From: Flavimobilis rhizosphaerae
GTDB lineage: Bacteria > Actinomycetota > Actinomycetes > Actinomycetales > Cellulomonadaceae
Direction of reading: 5' to 3'
NCBI RefSeq assembly: GCF_014852685.1
Contig: NZ_JACZDF010000008.1
Location: 114,930-178,929, forward strand
DNA length: 64,000 nucleotides
Below are positions 31,074 through 40,154 of this stretch, one piece after another; position 1 is the stretch's first letter, and each line of letters begins with the position of its first letter. The translations under genes and the position numbers were made by a program. Under the pieces are notes generated by a model, which ran no database searches, was not told the origin of the DNA, and saw nothing but the letters and a program-made list of their open reading frames with translations.

Positions 31074-31079
31074 TAGGAT
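31074..31079 (+). promoter_or_regulatory. -10 box (TAGGAT) for leaderless metK
   Basis: TAGGAT lies 8 nt before ATG 31088 with no ribosome site between them. Confidence 0.55.
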
Positions 31080-31087
31080 TGGCGACC

Positions 31088-32290
31088 ATGACCGACCACC
31101 TCCGCCTGTTCACCTCCGAGTCCGTCACCGAGGGCCACCCGGACAAGGTCTGCGACCAGATCTCCGACGCCATCCTCGACGCGATCCTCGAGCAGGACAC
31201 CGAGGCACGGGTGGCCGTCGAGACCATGGTGACGACCGGCCTCGTCCACGTCGCCGGCGAGGTGACGACGTCCGCGTACGTCGAGATCCCGCAGATCATC
31301 CGCTCCGTCGTCCGCGAGATCGGGTACACGTCGTCCGCGATCGGCTTCGACGGCGACTCGTGCGGCGTCTCCGTCTCGATCGGGCAGCAGTCCCCGGACA
31401 TCGCGCAGGGCGTCGACAAGTCCGAGGAGTCGCGGACGAACGACGCGGGCGACGTCGACCCGCTCGACCTCCAGGGCGCGGGCGACCAGGGCCTCATGTT
31501 CGGCTACGCGTGCTCCGACACCGCCGAGCTCATGCCGCTGCCCGGCTGGCTCAGCCACCGGCTCGCGGAGCGGCTCGCCCACGTGCGCCGCTCAGGCGAG
31601 GTTCCCGGGCTGCGCCCCGACGGCAAGACGCAGGTGACGATCGGCTACGACGGCGATCATGCCGTCTCCCTCGACACGGTCGTCGTCTCGACGCAGCACG
31701 ACCCGGACGTGCGCCACGACGTGCTCACGAGCGCGGTGCGCGACCTCGTCATCGCTCCCGTCCTCGAGGCCGCGCAGCTCGATCTCGACACGCGCGCAAC
31801 AAAGGTCCACGTCAACCCGACGGGCATCTTCGTCGTCGGTGGCCCCATGGGCGACGCGGGCCTCACGGGTCGCAAGATCATCGTCGACACGTACGGCGGC
31901 ATGGCCCGCCACGGCGGCGGAGCCTTCTCCGGCAAGGACCCGTCGAAGGTCGACCGCTCGGCCGCGTACGCGACGCGCTGGGTCGCGAAGAACGTCGTCG
32001 CGGCCGGGCTCGCGGAGCGCTGCGAGGTCCAGGTCGCGTACGCGATCGGCCGCGCGCACCCCGTCGGCGTGTACGTCGAGACGTTCGGCACGGAGACCGT
32101 GCCGCTGCCGCGGCTCACGGCCGCGATCAACGAGGTCTTCGACCTGCGTCCCGGCGCGATCGTCCGCGACCTCGACCTCCTGCGTCCGATCTACCGGGCG
32201 ACTGCCGCGTACGGCCACTTCGGCCGTGAGCTTCCCGACTTCACGTGGGAGCGCACGGACCGCGTGGACGCGCTGCGGTCAGCCGTCTGA
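31088..32290 (+). CDS. metK: S-adenosylmethionine synthetase
   Basis: 400 residues. [20 protein letters not shown] is the N-terminal methionine/ATP site, [20 protein letters not shown] the hexapeptide signature, and [19 protein letters not shown] the second signature. It makes SAM from methionine and ATP. The start is set at ATG 31088, eight nt after a -10 box; an in-frame TTG at 31079 belongs to the box itself. priA follows after 2 nt. Confidence 0.98.
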   Translation: MTDHLRLFTSESVTEGHPDKVCDQISDAILDAILEQDTEARVAVETMVTTGLVHVAGEVTTSAYVEIPQIIRSVVREIGYTSSAIGFDGDSCGVSVSIGQQSPDIAQGVDKSEESRTNDAGDVDPLDLQGAGDQGLMFGYACSDTAELMPLPGWLSHRLAERLAHVRRSGEVPGLRPDGKTQVTIGYDGDHAVSLDTVVVSTQHDPDVRHDVLTSAVRDLVIAPVLEAAQLDLDTRATKVHVNPTGIFVVGGPMGDAGLTGRKIIVDTYGGMARHGGGAFSGKDPSKVDRSAAYATRWVAKNVVAAGLAERCEVQVAYAIGRAHPVGVYVETFGTETVPLPRLTAAINEVFDLRPGAIVRDLDLLRPIYRATAAYGHFGRELPDFTWERTDRVDALRSAV

Positions 32291-32292
32291 CC

Positions 32293-34563
32293 GTGACGGG
32301 TCCGGCGGGCACGGAGCCCGCCGAGCCCGCGCAGGGCCCAGCCGCGGGCGAGCCCGACCAGCTCGAGCTCCCCGGCATGCCTGCGCCTCGGCGACGGCCC
32401 GCACCCGGGGCGCAGGCCGTCACGGCGGCCGACGACCTCCCCGTCGCCCGGGTCGTCGTCGAGGTGCCCGTGCTGCGCCTCGACCACACGTACGACTATC
32501 TCGTCCCCGTGTCGATGGCCGACGGCGTCACGGCCGGCGTGCGCGTCAAGGTGCGCTTCGGCGCGCAGGACGTCGACGGCTACGTGCTCGAGCGCCTGGC
32601 GACGAGCGAGCACGAGGGGACGCTGCGCCCGTTGCGACGGCTCGTGTCGACCGAGCCCGTCCTGCCCAACGCCTCGGCGCGGCTCTGCCGCGTCGTCGCC
32701 GAGCACTACGCGGGCTCGATGAGCGACGTCGTCCGACTCGCCGTCCCGCCCCGGCACGCCCGCACCGAGGACGAGCCGCTCGCCGAGGCCGCCGTCACCA
32801 CGGGCGAGCAGCCTCACAACGGAAGCCGGTCGCCCATGGCACCGGACGGGCCCGCACCAGGCGCCTCCGCACCGCACGGCTCCGCGCCGACGGACGCCGG
32901 ACCGTGGTCCGGGCTCGCCGGCGGCGAGGCGTTCCTCCGGCACGCAGCCTCGGGAGCCGCCGTGCGCGGGGTGTGGACGGCACTTCCCGGCCGATGGACG
33001 GCCGGCGGCTCGGTGCTCGCGGACGACGGCTGGGAGGACATGGTCGCGCGCGCGGTCCGCGTCGTGCGCGACAGCGGACGGGGCGTGCTCGTCGTGCTCC
33101 CGGACGCGCGCGACGTCGACCGTCTGAGCCGCGCCCTCGACGCGGCGGGGCTCCGCGACGCGACCGCGTCCGGACGGACACTCCCGGACGACGTCGGACG
33201 CGCCCACGGCTACGTGCGCCTCCTCGCCGACGACGGCCCCGCCCAGCGCTACCGGGCCTTCCTCGCCGCCCTGCGGGGCCATGCCCGCGTCGTCATCGGC
33301 ACGCGCGCAGCAGCGTTCGCTCCCGTCGCCGAGCTCGGTCTCGCGGTCGTGTGGGAGGACGACGACCCGCTGCACGCCGAGCAGCGCGCGCCCTACCCGC
33401 ACGTGCGGGAAGTGCTCGCGCTGCGCTCGGAGGCCGAGGGGTGCGCGCTGCTCGTCGCGGGCCTCGGTCGGTCGGTCGAGGCCCAGGCTCTCGTGCGTTC
33501 CGGCTGGGCCCACGAGATCGGTGCCGCCCGCGCCGTCGTCCGCGAGCGCGCACCGCGGGTGAGGGCCCTCACCCGGGTCGAGGTCGCGCGCGAGGGGCCT
33601 GCGGCGGTCGCGCGCATCCCGTCGGCGGCGTGGCGGATCGCGCGCGAGGGGCTCGCCCAGGGACCGGTCCTCGTCCAGGTGCCGCGTGCGGGCTACGTGC
33701 CCGTCACCGCGTGCGGGACGTGCCGTGAACCCGCGGACTGCCCGGACTGCCACGGTCCGCTCGGTTTAGCGTCGGGATCCTCGACTCCCCAGTGCCGGTG
33801 GTGCGGTCGGCTCGCCGCCGCATGGTCGTGCCCCCGCTGCCACGGGAGCACGCTCCGCTCGGTCCTCGTCGGCTCCGAGCGCACCGCGGAGGAACTCGGG
33901 CGTGCCTTCACGAACGTTCCCGTACGGATCTCGGGGGCACGGTCTGCCGGGGGCGTCCTCGCGACGGTGTCGGGCGCGTCCGCGCTCGTCGTCGCAACCC
34001 CGGGCGCCGAGCCGGTCGCGGCCGGCGGGTATGCGGCGGCGCTGCTCCTCGACGCCGGGGTCGCGACGGCTGGCACGCAGCTGAGGACGCGACAGGATGC
34101 CGTGCGACGCTGGCTCACGGCCGCGAGCCTCGTGAGGCCTGCGACAGCAGGCGGGGTCGTCGCGGTCGTCGGCGACGGTGACGAGGTCGTCACAGGAGCT
34201 CTCGTGCGATGGGACCCGGCGGGGCTCGCTGACCGGGAGCTCGACGAGCGGGTCGAGCTCGGGCTGCCGCCGGCGGTGCGCGTCGGGGCGCTCACAGGGC
34301 CGCGGCAGGCAGTCATGGCCGTGCTTGCGGAGACGACCCTGCCCCCGGGGGCGACGGTGCTCGGCCCCGTCCCTGTGACGCCGGCCGACGGGGGAGCGCC
34401 CGTGCTCGGCGGTGAGCTCGGTGACGTGCGGGCGATCGTCCGTGCGCCCCGCGGGGAGGGTCGCCTGCTCGCGGCGTCGTTGCGCGCTGGGGTGGCCGGG
34501 CGCGGGGCACGGCGCGGAGCGGGCACAGTGAGGCTGCACATGGACGTCGCAGACCTCGTGTGA
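32293..34563 (+). CDS. priA: PriA-like primosomal protein N' without helicase motifs
   Basis: 756 residues from GTG 32293, two nt after metK. The N-terminal 3'-DNA-binding domain is intact (ARVVVEVPVLRLDHTYDYLV, GVRVKVRFGAQDVDGYVLER). The paired zinc motifs are present (CGTCREPADCPDCHG, CRWCGRLAAAWSCPRCHG). The helicase core is degenerate: no GxGSGKT Walker A loop is found where expected, and the DEEH box reads VVWEDDDPLHAEQ. This is the usual state of actinobacterial PriA, which probably acts as a scaffold for replication restart without unwinding activity. An Ala/Pro/Gly-rich insert lies around 175-215. Confidence 0.9.
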   Translation: MTGPAGTEPAEPAQGPAAGEPDQLELPGMPAPRRRPAPGAQAVTAADDLPVARVVVEVPVLRLDHTYDYLVPVSMADGVTAGVRVKVRFGAQDVDGYVLERLATSEHEGTLRPLRRLVSTEPVLPNASARLCRVVAEHYAGSMSDVVRLAVPPRHARTEDEPLAEAAVTTGEQPHNGSRSPMAPDGPAPGASAPHGSAPTDAGPWSGLAGGEAFLRHAASGAAVRGVWTALPGRWTAGGSVLADDGWEDMVARAVRVVRDSGRGVLVVLPDARDVDRLSRALDAAGLRDATASGRTLPDDVGRAHGYVRLLADDGPAQRYRAFLAALRGHARVVIGTRAAAFAPVAELGLAVVWEDDDPLHAEQRAPYPHVREVLALRSEAEGCALLVAGLGRSVEAQALVRSGWAHEIGAARAVVRERAPRVRALTRVEVAREGPAAVARIPSAAWRIAREGLAQGPVLVQVPRAGYVPVTACGTCREPADCPDCHGPLGLASGSSTPQCRWCGRLAAAWSCPRCHGSTLRSVLVGSERTAEELGRAFTNVPVRISGARSAGGVLATVSGASALVVATPGAEPVAAGGYAAALLLDAGVATAGTQLRTRQDAVRRWLTAASLVRPATAGGVVAVVGDGDEVVTGALVRWDPAGLADRELDERVELGLPPAVRVGALTGPRQAVMAVLAETTLPPGATVLGPVPVTPADGGAPVLGGELGDVRAIVRAPRGEGRLLAASLRAGVAGRGARRGAGTVRLHMDVADLV

Positions 34564-34683
34564 CGCGAGTTACCCGTGGCGTGCGTCATGTCGGCGCGGG
34601 GCGCCGCGGCGTGCATCCCGGAGCGAGCCCCTGCCCGTGGCACAGTAGGAGGCTGGGAGCGACGCACGGAGGCAGTACGAGCA

Positions 34684-36792
34684 GTGGCAGCACGGACGAC
34701 TGACCTGTCGGTCGAGGACGCGACGGCGACGGCGGAGAACGGTACGGGGACCGTGAGAACGGTCGACCCCCCGACGGGCGCCACCCGGCTGGTCCAGCGT
34801 CGGCCGACCCCTCGTCGCATCGCGGGCATCGACGGTCTGCGCGCGGTCGCCGTCCTCCTCGTCCTCGCGTTCCACCTCGCACCGAACGCCGTTCCGGGTG
34901 GGTTCGTCGGCGTGGACGTGTTCTTCGTCATCTCGGGCTTCCTCATCACGATGGGTCTGCTGCGGGAGAAGGCCCGCACGGGGCGGATCGACCTCGCACA
35001 CTTCTGGACGCGACGTGTCCGGCGGCTCCTGCCTGCGCTCCTCGTCGTCGTCGCGGTGTGCTCGCCGGTCGCGCTGCTCGTCGGCGGTGACGTGCGCGTG
35101 CACCTCGACCGGCAGGTCTTCGGCGCGTTGACGTTCTCGAGCAACTGGGTGTCGATCGCCGCGGAGGACAGCTACTTCTCGGCGCTCGTGCCCCAGATGT
35201 TCTCGAACCTCTGGTCACTCGCGGTCGAGGAGCAGTTCTACCTCGTGTGGCCGCTCGTCGTCCTCGGGGTGCTGCTGCTCGCGCGTTCCCGGCGCGCGGG
35301 CCTCGTGGCCGCGGGGGCGGCGGCGCTCGCGTCCGCGGGCGCGATGGCGCTGCTGCACACGCCGGGCGAGGACCCGACGCGCGTCTACTACGGGACCGAC
35401 ACGCACGTCTTCGGGATGATGCTCGGGGCTCTCCTGGCGTTCTGGTACTTCGGCAACGTCCGGACGGGACGGCCTGCGCCGTGGCCGGCGGCGCTCACGC
35501 CGGTGGGCCGGGGTGCACGGGTCGTCCGCGCGCTCAAGCGGCGTCGCCCGGGGGTCGTCGCGGGCGTGTGCCTCGTCGTCATCGGCGCCTTCTCGCTGCT
35601 CGTGCCGTGGGACTCCGCTGTGACGTACCGCGGCGGGCTCTTCGTCGTGTCGCTCGCGGCGGCGCTCCTCGTCACGACGATGCTCCACGACTCGCGCGTG
35701 CGACGGCTGCTCGAGACGCCTGCGCTGCGGTGGATCGGAGAGCGGAGCTACGGCGTCTACCTGTGGCACTGGCCGGTGTTCGTGCTGCTCACGCAGATCT
35801 TCGCGAAGCAGTGGGTCGAGGGCTCGGGGGTGCCGCTCGTGTGGGTCGTCACGGTCGTCGTGACGTTCGTCCTTGCGGGTCTCTCGTTCCGTTACGTCGA
35901 GCAGCCCGTCGTGCGCGACGGCGTGCTCGTCTCGCTCGAGCGGCTGGCGCGCTGGGTGCGTCCGGCGCGGAGCGCGCCGGGTCGTGGGCTGCGTGCACCT
36001 CTGGTCGGCGGAGCGATGGTCGCGTGCCTCGTGCTCACGGGGTTCGCTGTGGCGACGGCCCCGCACGTGACGTCGATCGAGCAGGACATCGCTGCGGGCA
36101 TGGGGGAGAACGGGCCGGGCGAGGGGCCCGGCACCCCTGGGCCGGGAGCCGCTGAGGTGCCGACGGTCGCGCCGTCCGGCACGCCGGGGGCGACCTCGGA
36201 GCCGTCGGACGTGCCCTCGCCAGCTCCGTCGGACGTGCCCGGGGAGCCGTCGGGTGCGCCGAGCACGGAGCCGGGGGCGGGGGCGGAGCCGAGCGCGTCG
36301 ACGGCACCGCCTGCGACCGGTGCTGACCTTGTCGTCGTCGGTGACTCGGTGACCGCGGCGTCGGCGAAGCAGATCCGGGCTCTCCTGCCGGACGTGCGGA
36401 TCGACTCGGCGGTGTCGCGCTCGATGCTCGTGGCTCCCGGGATCCTCGGTGAGCTCGAGAAGAAGGGTGAGCTTCCGGACGTCGTCGTGCTGGCCCTCGC
36501 GACGAACACGACACTGCGCGAGCGGACGATCGACGACGTGCTCGCGGCCGTGGGGCCGAAGCGTCGGGTCGTGCTCGTCAACGCGTACGGGGCCCGGAGC
36601 TGGATCAAGGGGACGAACGCAGTCATCGCAAAGGCGGCGAAGGAACATCCTCAGGTGTCGGTCGCGGACTGGCACGGTGCGGTGCGGTCGCACGGCGAGC
36701 TGCTTGCCGCGGACGGTGTGCACCCGACGCGTGACGGTGCTGCGGTGTATGCGCGGCTGGTCGCCGACGCGTATGTCGCGGCGCGTGACTGA
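34684..36792 (+). CDS. membrane acyltransferase (OafA/YrhL family) with C-terminal SGNH-like domain
   Basis: 702 residues from GTG 34684, with GGAGG 11 nt upstream. The acyltransferase-3 domain starts RRIAGIDGLRAVAVLLVLAF with catalytic His in AFHLAP; VGVDVFFVISGFLITMGLL and LWSLAVEEQFYLVWP follow, with about ten transmembrane helices to residue 460. A Pro/Gly/Ser/Thr-rich linker (about 475-545) leads to an extracytoplasmic SGNH-like domain: DLVVVGDSVTAAS (Ser block) and DGVHPTRDGAAVYARL (Asp-His block). Such proteins acylate peptidoglycan or surface polysaccharides outside the cell. The acceptor is not indicated by neighbours. Confidence 0.88.
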   Translation: MAARTTDLSVEDATATAENGTGTVRTVDPPTGATRLVQRRPTPRRIAGIDGLRAVAVLLVLAFHLAPNAVPGGFVGVDVFFVISGFLITMGLLREKARTGRIDLAHFWTRRVRRLLPALLVVVAVCSPVALLVGGDVRVHLDRQVFGALTFSSNWVSIAAEDSYFSALVPQMFSNLWSLAVEEQFYLVWPLVVLGVLLLARSRRAGLVAAGAAALASAGAMALLHTPGEDPTRVYYGTDTHVFGMMLGALLAFWYFGNVRTGRPAPWPAALTPVGRGARVVRALKRRRPGVVAGVCLVVIGAFSLLVPWDSAVTYRGGLFVVSLAAALLVTTMLHDSRVRRLLETPALRWIGERSYGVYLWHWPVFVLLTQIFAKQWVEGSGVPLVWVVTVVVTFVLAGLSFRYVEQPVVRDGVLVSLERLARWVRPARSAPGRGLRAPLVGGAMVACLVLTGFAVATAPHVTSIEQDIAAGMGENGPGEGPGTPGPGAAEVPTVAPSGTPGATSEPSDVPSPAPSDVPGEPSGAPSTEPGAGAEPSASTAPPATGADLVVVGDSVTAASAKQIRALLPDVRIDSAVSRSMLVAPGILGELEKKGELPDVVVLALATNTTLRERTIDDVLAAVGPKRRVVLVNAYGARSWIKGTNAVIAKAAKEHPQVSVADWHGAVRSHGELLAADGVHPTRDGAAVYARLVADAYVAARD

Positions 36793-36809
36793 ACCCCCCC
36801 AACCCTCTC

Positions 36810-36839
36810 TGTGACGCGGATCACGTCATCGTGTAATCT
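36810..36839 (+). promoter_or_regulatory. CRP/GlxR-like site overlapping a promoter
   Basis: TGTGACGCGGATCACG at 36810-36825 fits the TGTGA-N6-TCACA consensus of CRP/GlxR regulators with one mismatch at the end. TAATCT at 36834-36839 is a possible -10 box, so the site would sit over the -35 region and more likely repress. The leader to ATG 36990 would be about 145 nt and includes a CCGGCCC/GGGCCGG hairpin at 36886-36909. Confidence 0.5.
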
Positions 36840-36989
36840 TGCAGCGGCAAGTACCTGATACGCCACGTCTCAGATAGATGTTCGACCGGCCCCCGACGAC
36901 GTGGGCCGGACCTCCCGGGGCCGCCGCGCGACGCTGCGCGACGGCTCGGCCCATGACGCACGCGCGCGTCGCGTGACGAAGGAGTTCGG

Positions 36990-39131
36990 ATGAGCTTGAC
37001 CTCGAACGGGGTGAGGGCCTCGCGGTCCACGGCGGCGCACGTCGTCGGCCACACCCTGCTGCTGATCACGGCGATCGTTCTCATCGCCTTCCTCCTCATC
37101 TTCTCGAGCCGCGTCCACGACGGCTCCCGTCGCCTCGCCGAGGGCTCGGGCAAGGTCGACGACGGAGCCGCCCAGCTCGCGACGGGCGCCGGCTCCGCAG
37201 CCCAGGGCGCGGCTCAGGTCTCCGACGGAGCCGGACAGCTCTCCGACGGTGCGACCAAGGTCGCCGACGGGGCCGGGGCGCTCTCGACCGGAGCCACGGC
37301 CCTCGCCGAGGGCACGACGAAGCTCGGCGCGGGCGCGACGACGCTCGCCGCCGGGCTCGGCGACGCCCACACCGGCGCCGGGCAGCTCGCGACCGGTGCC
37401 GTCTCCCTCCGCGACGGGGCGCAGACCCTCGCCGCCGGGACGACCAAGCTCGACGCCGGCGCCTCCGCCCTCGCGACAGGTGCGGGCGACCTCCGCGACG
37501 GTACGAGCAGCGCACACGCAGGCGCCGGCAAGCTCCGCGCCGGTGCGACGAGCCTCGCTGCAGGCGCGGTGACGCTGCGCGACGGCGCCACGGCCGCGAG
37601 CACGGGAGCCTCGCAGGTCGACAAGGGCGCGAACGATCTCGCAGCAGGCGCGGGCGCTCTCAGCACCGGCGCGCGGTCCGCCTCCGAGGGGGCCGACAAG
37701 GTCCGGGACGGCGCGGACGCTCTCGCCACCGGGGCCGGCACTCTCAACGACGGCGCCGCCGCGCTCCGCACAGGCGTCCACGAGTTGGCCGTCGGTATCG
37801 GTGCCGCCGACGCAGGCGCCACCGGCGTGCGCGACGGCGCCACCGAGCTCGCGACGAAGCTGGCCACCGCACGCGCGGCGTTCACGAGCATCGACACGGC
37901 ACAGCCAGGCATCGAGGCGGGCACGCAGCAGCTCGCCTCGGCTCTCGCTGCCGCGCCCGGGGCCGCGGGGGACCTGGCCGATGGCTTCAGCTCGATCTCG
38001 ACGGGCGCCGGTGACCTCGAGGCTGGTCTCGCGGGACTCCGACAGCTCGTCGCGACCGACACGGCGCTCGACGAGACCACGCAGCGCCGCATGCTCGGCA
38101 CGATCGACCAGCTGGCGCAGGGCGCGACGAGCATCCGCACGAACGCGCACGGCGCAGCCCAGCAGATCGCGGCACCCGAGATCGGCTTCGAGGCCCGCCT
38201 CACCGCGGCCCACGCCGCGGCCTCGCGGCTCGCTGCCGGCGCCGCCGCGTTCGACGACCAGGCGCTCGAGCCCCTCGTCGCGGGCGGCGCACGGCTCCAG
38301 GCCGGCAGCGCAGCACTCGCCACGGGCACGGGCAGCCTCGTCACGGGCGCTGCGCGGGCCACCGCCGGTGCCGACGCTCTCGCGACGGGTGCGTCCACGC
38401 TCGCCGCAGGTGCGGGAGAGCTCAGCACGGGTGCGTCCACGCTCGCCGTGGGCACGAAGACGCTCGCGACCGGAGCCGGGGCTCTCGCCGACGGCTCGAC
38501 GACGCTTGCCGCCGGGACGACGGCCCTCGCGACCGGGACACGCTCGCTCGCGACCGGCGCCGGCACCCTTGCGACGGGAGCGAGCACGCTGAGCACGGGG
38601 ACAAAGGACCTCGCGTCGGGCACGAAGAAGCTCCTCGCCGGGTCGACGTCTCTCGCGACGGGTGCCAGCACCCTCAGCGCGGGCACAGGCGACCTCGCGG
38701 ACGGTGCCGCGCGCCTCTCGACGGGCTCTCGCGACCTCGCTGCGGGAGCGGGTGCGCTCGCCGAGGGCACGAGCCTTCTTGCGGCGGGCTCCGTTGAGCT
38801 GCGTGACGGGCTCACCGAGGCCGACTCCGGGGCCCACAAGCTCGCGGACGGCGCGGGCGAGCTCTCGACCGGCGCGGGCGACCTCGCGGACGGCGCGGGG
38901 CAGCTCGCGACCGGCGCGGGCGACCTCTCCGACGGTGCTTCCCAGCTCGCCGACGGCGCGACGACGCTCGCCGACGGCACCGGACAGGTGGCGAACGGCA
39001 CGCTCGACCTGCGCACGCAGGTCGAAGGCAGCCCGACGAAGCAGCTCGCCGCGGGCGGCGGCGTGCTCGCCGCTCTCGCGATCGCCGCGGCGGCCGCAGG
39101 CGTCGGCAGCCGCCGTCGCCAGGAGGGCTGA
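36990..39131 (+). CDS. heptad-repeat (xxxLxxG) membrane protein, function unknown
   Basis: 713 residues behind GAAGGAG. A hydrophobic helix at about 20-39 is followed by two blocks of glycine heptads of the form x-x-L-x-x-G-A (for example ALSTGAT, TLAAGTT, DLADGAG). I count about 34 heptads in residues 47-285 and again about 34 in 427-665, separated by an Ala/Gln-rich helical stretch. A second hydrophobic segment (about 685-705) is followed by GSRRRQEG at the C-terminus. The pattern is the X-X-X-Leu-X-X-Gly heptad found in the extracytoplasmic loop of YhgE/Pip proteins, but no ABC-2-like membrane domain is present. Probably a cell-surface rod or sheath anchored at both ends. Confidence 0.8.
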   Translation: MSLTSNGVRASRSTAAHVVGHTLLLITAIVLIAFLLIFSSRVHDGSRRLAEGSGKVDDGAAQLATGAGSAAQGAAQVSDGAGQLSDGATKVADGAGALSTGATALAEGTTKLGAGATTLAAGLGDAHTGAGQLATGAVSLRDGAQTLAAGTTKLDAGASALATGAGDLRDGTSSAHAGAGKLRAGATSLAAGAVTLRDGATAASTGASQVDKGANDLAAGAGALSTGARSASEGADKVRDGADALATGAGTLNDGAAALRTGVHELAVGIGAADAGATGVRDGATELATKLATARAAFTSIDTAQPGIEAGTQQLASALAAAPGAAGDLADGFSSISTGAGDLEAGLAGLRQLVATDTALDETTQRRMLGTIDQLAQGATSIRTNAHGAAQQIAAPEIGFEARLTAAHAAASRLAAGAAAFDDQALEPLVAGGARLQAGSAALATGTGSLVTGAARATAGADALATGASTLAAGAGELSTGASTLAVGTKTLATGAGALADGSTTLAAGTTALATGTRSLATGAGTLATGASTLSTGTKDLASGTKKLLAGSTSLATGASTLSAGTGDLADGAARLSTGSRDLAAGAGALAEGTSLLAAGSVELRDGLTEADSGAHKLADGAGELSTGAGDLADGAGQLATGAGDLSDGASQLADGATTLADGTGQVANGTLDLRTQVEGSPTKQLAAGGGVLAALAIAAAAAGVGSRRRQEG

Positions 39132-39145
39132 GTCCTCCGCAGCAC

Positions 39146-39184
39146 GGACGAGCCCCCGACGACGCGGTCGTCGGGGGCTCGTCC
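39146..39184 (+). terminator. terminator after the heptad-repeat gene
   Basis: A perfect 18-bp stem (39146-39163 with 39167-39184) around GCG, 14 nt after the stop codon. Confidence 0.85.
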
Positions 39185-39189
39185 ACGCC

Positions 39190-39195
39190 TAGGAT
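39190..39195 (+). promoter_or_regulatory. -10 box (TAGGAT) for leaderless fmt
   Basis: TAGGAT stands 8 nt before ATG 39204, immediately after the upstream terminator. No ribosome site is present. Confidence 0.55.
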
Positions 39196-39203
39196 GGGTT
39201 CCT

Positions 39204-40154
39204 ATGCGCATCCTCTTCGCCGGGACCCCCGAGGTCGCGGTCCCTTCCCTCGAGGCGCTCGTCGCCTCCCCGCACGAGATCGTCGCGGTGCTCACCCGGG
39301 CCGACGCGCCGGCGGGCCGCGGCAAGCGGCTCACGCCGAGCCCCGTCCGGGTGCGCGCGGAGGAGCTCGGCCTCGAGGTCATCACGGGCAGGCCCCGGGA
39401 CGCGGAGACGCTCATACGGCTGCGCGAGCTCGCGCCAGACGCCGCTGCGGTCGTCGCGTACGGCGAGATCCTGCGTCCTGACGCGCTCGCGATCCCGCCG
39501 CTCGGCTGGATCAACCTCCACTTCTCGATCCTGCCCGCGTGGCGCGGCGCGGCCCCTGTGCAGCACGCGATCATGGCGGGCGACGAGGTGACGGGCGCGA
39601 CGACGTTCGTCATCGGCGACGGGGTCGACACCGGACCCGTGCTCGGGACGCTCACGGAGACCGTGCGCGCACGCGACACGGCGGGCGATCTGCTCGGTCG
39701 CCTCGCGCAGGCGGGCGCGCCGCTGCTCGTCGCGACGATGGACGCGCTCGCCGAAGGTCGGCTCGTCCCCGAGCCGCAGCCGGCCGACGGCATCTCGCAC
39801 GCCCCGAAGATCGAGGTGGCTGACGCCCGCGTCGACTGGACCGTCCCCGCCCTCGCGGTCGACCGTCGCATCCGTGGCTGCACCCCGGCGCCGGGCGCCT
39901 GGACGACGCTCCCCGACGGTGCCCGGCTCGGCCTCGGCCCGGTGACCCTCGCCGCCGACGTCACTGACCTCGCCCCGGGCGAGCTGCGCGTCGGGCGTCG
40001 TGACGTCCACGTCGGTACCGCGACGCACGCCGTCCGTCTCGGCGACGTGCAGCCCGTCGGCAAGAAGCTCATGCCCGCGGCAGACTGGGCGCGTGGCGCG
40101 CGTGGCGCGGACGGCGAACCGCTCGGCCACGGCACGCGGCTCGGTGCCGCATGA
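39204..40154 (+). CDS. fmt: methionyl-tRNA formyltransferase
   Basis: 316 residues. [19 protein letters not shown] opens the Rossmann-like domain. [20 protein letters not shown] contains the catalytic Asn and His and the SLLP-like folate motif; DGVDTGPVL holds the catalytic Asp. The C-terminal OB-like tRNA-binding domain begins near residue 205. It formylates initiator Met-tRNA using 10-formyl-THF. It overlaps rsmB by 4 nt, the standard actinobacterial pair. Confidence 0.96.
   Translation: MRILFAGTPEVAVPSLEALVASPHEIVAVLTRADAPAGRGKRLTPSPVRVRAEELGLEVITGRPRDAETLIRLRELAPDAAAVVAYGEILRPDALAIPPLGWINLHFSILPAWRGAAPVQHAIMAGDEVTGATTFVIGDGVDTGPVLGTLTETVRARDTAGDLLGRLAQAGAPLLVATMDALAEGRLVPEPQPADGISHAPKIEVADARVDWTVPALAVDRRIRGCTPAPGAWTTLPDGARLGLGPVTLAADVTDLAPGELRVGRRDVHVGTATHAVRLGDVQPVGKKLMPAADWARGARGADGEPLGHGTRLGAA

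Noticed and set aside
30520..32229. 569-codon plus-strand frame across the phosphopantetheinyl transferase and metK
   Set aside because: Off-frame, almost only Arg/Pro/Gly/Asp, no motif; metK is certain in the other frame.
36870..40135. Very long minus-strand open frames opposite the heptad-repeat gene and fmt (655 and 973 codons)
   Set aside because: They are mirror images of a high-GC, highly repetitive plus-strand gene. They have no ribosome sites or family motifs, and the plus frame has the membrane anchors, promoter and terminator.
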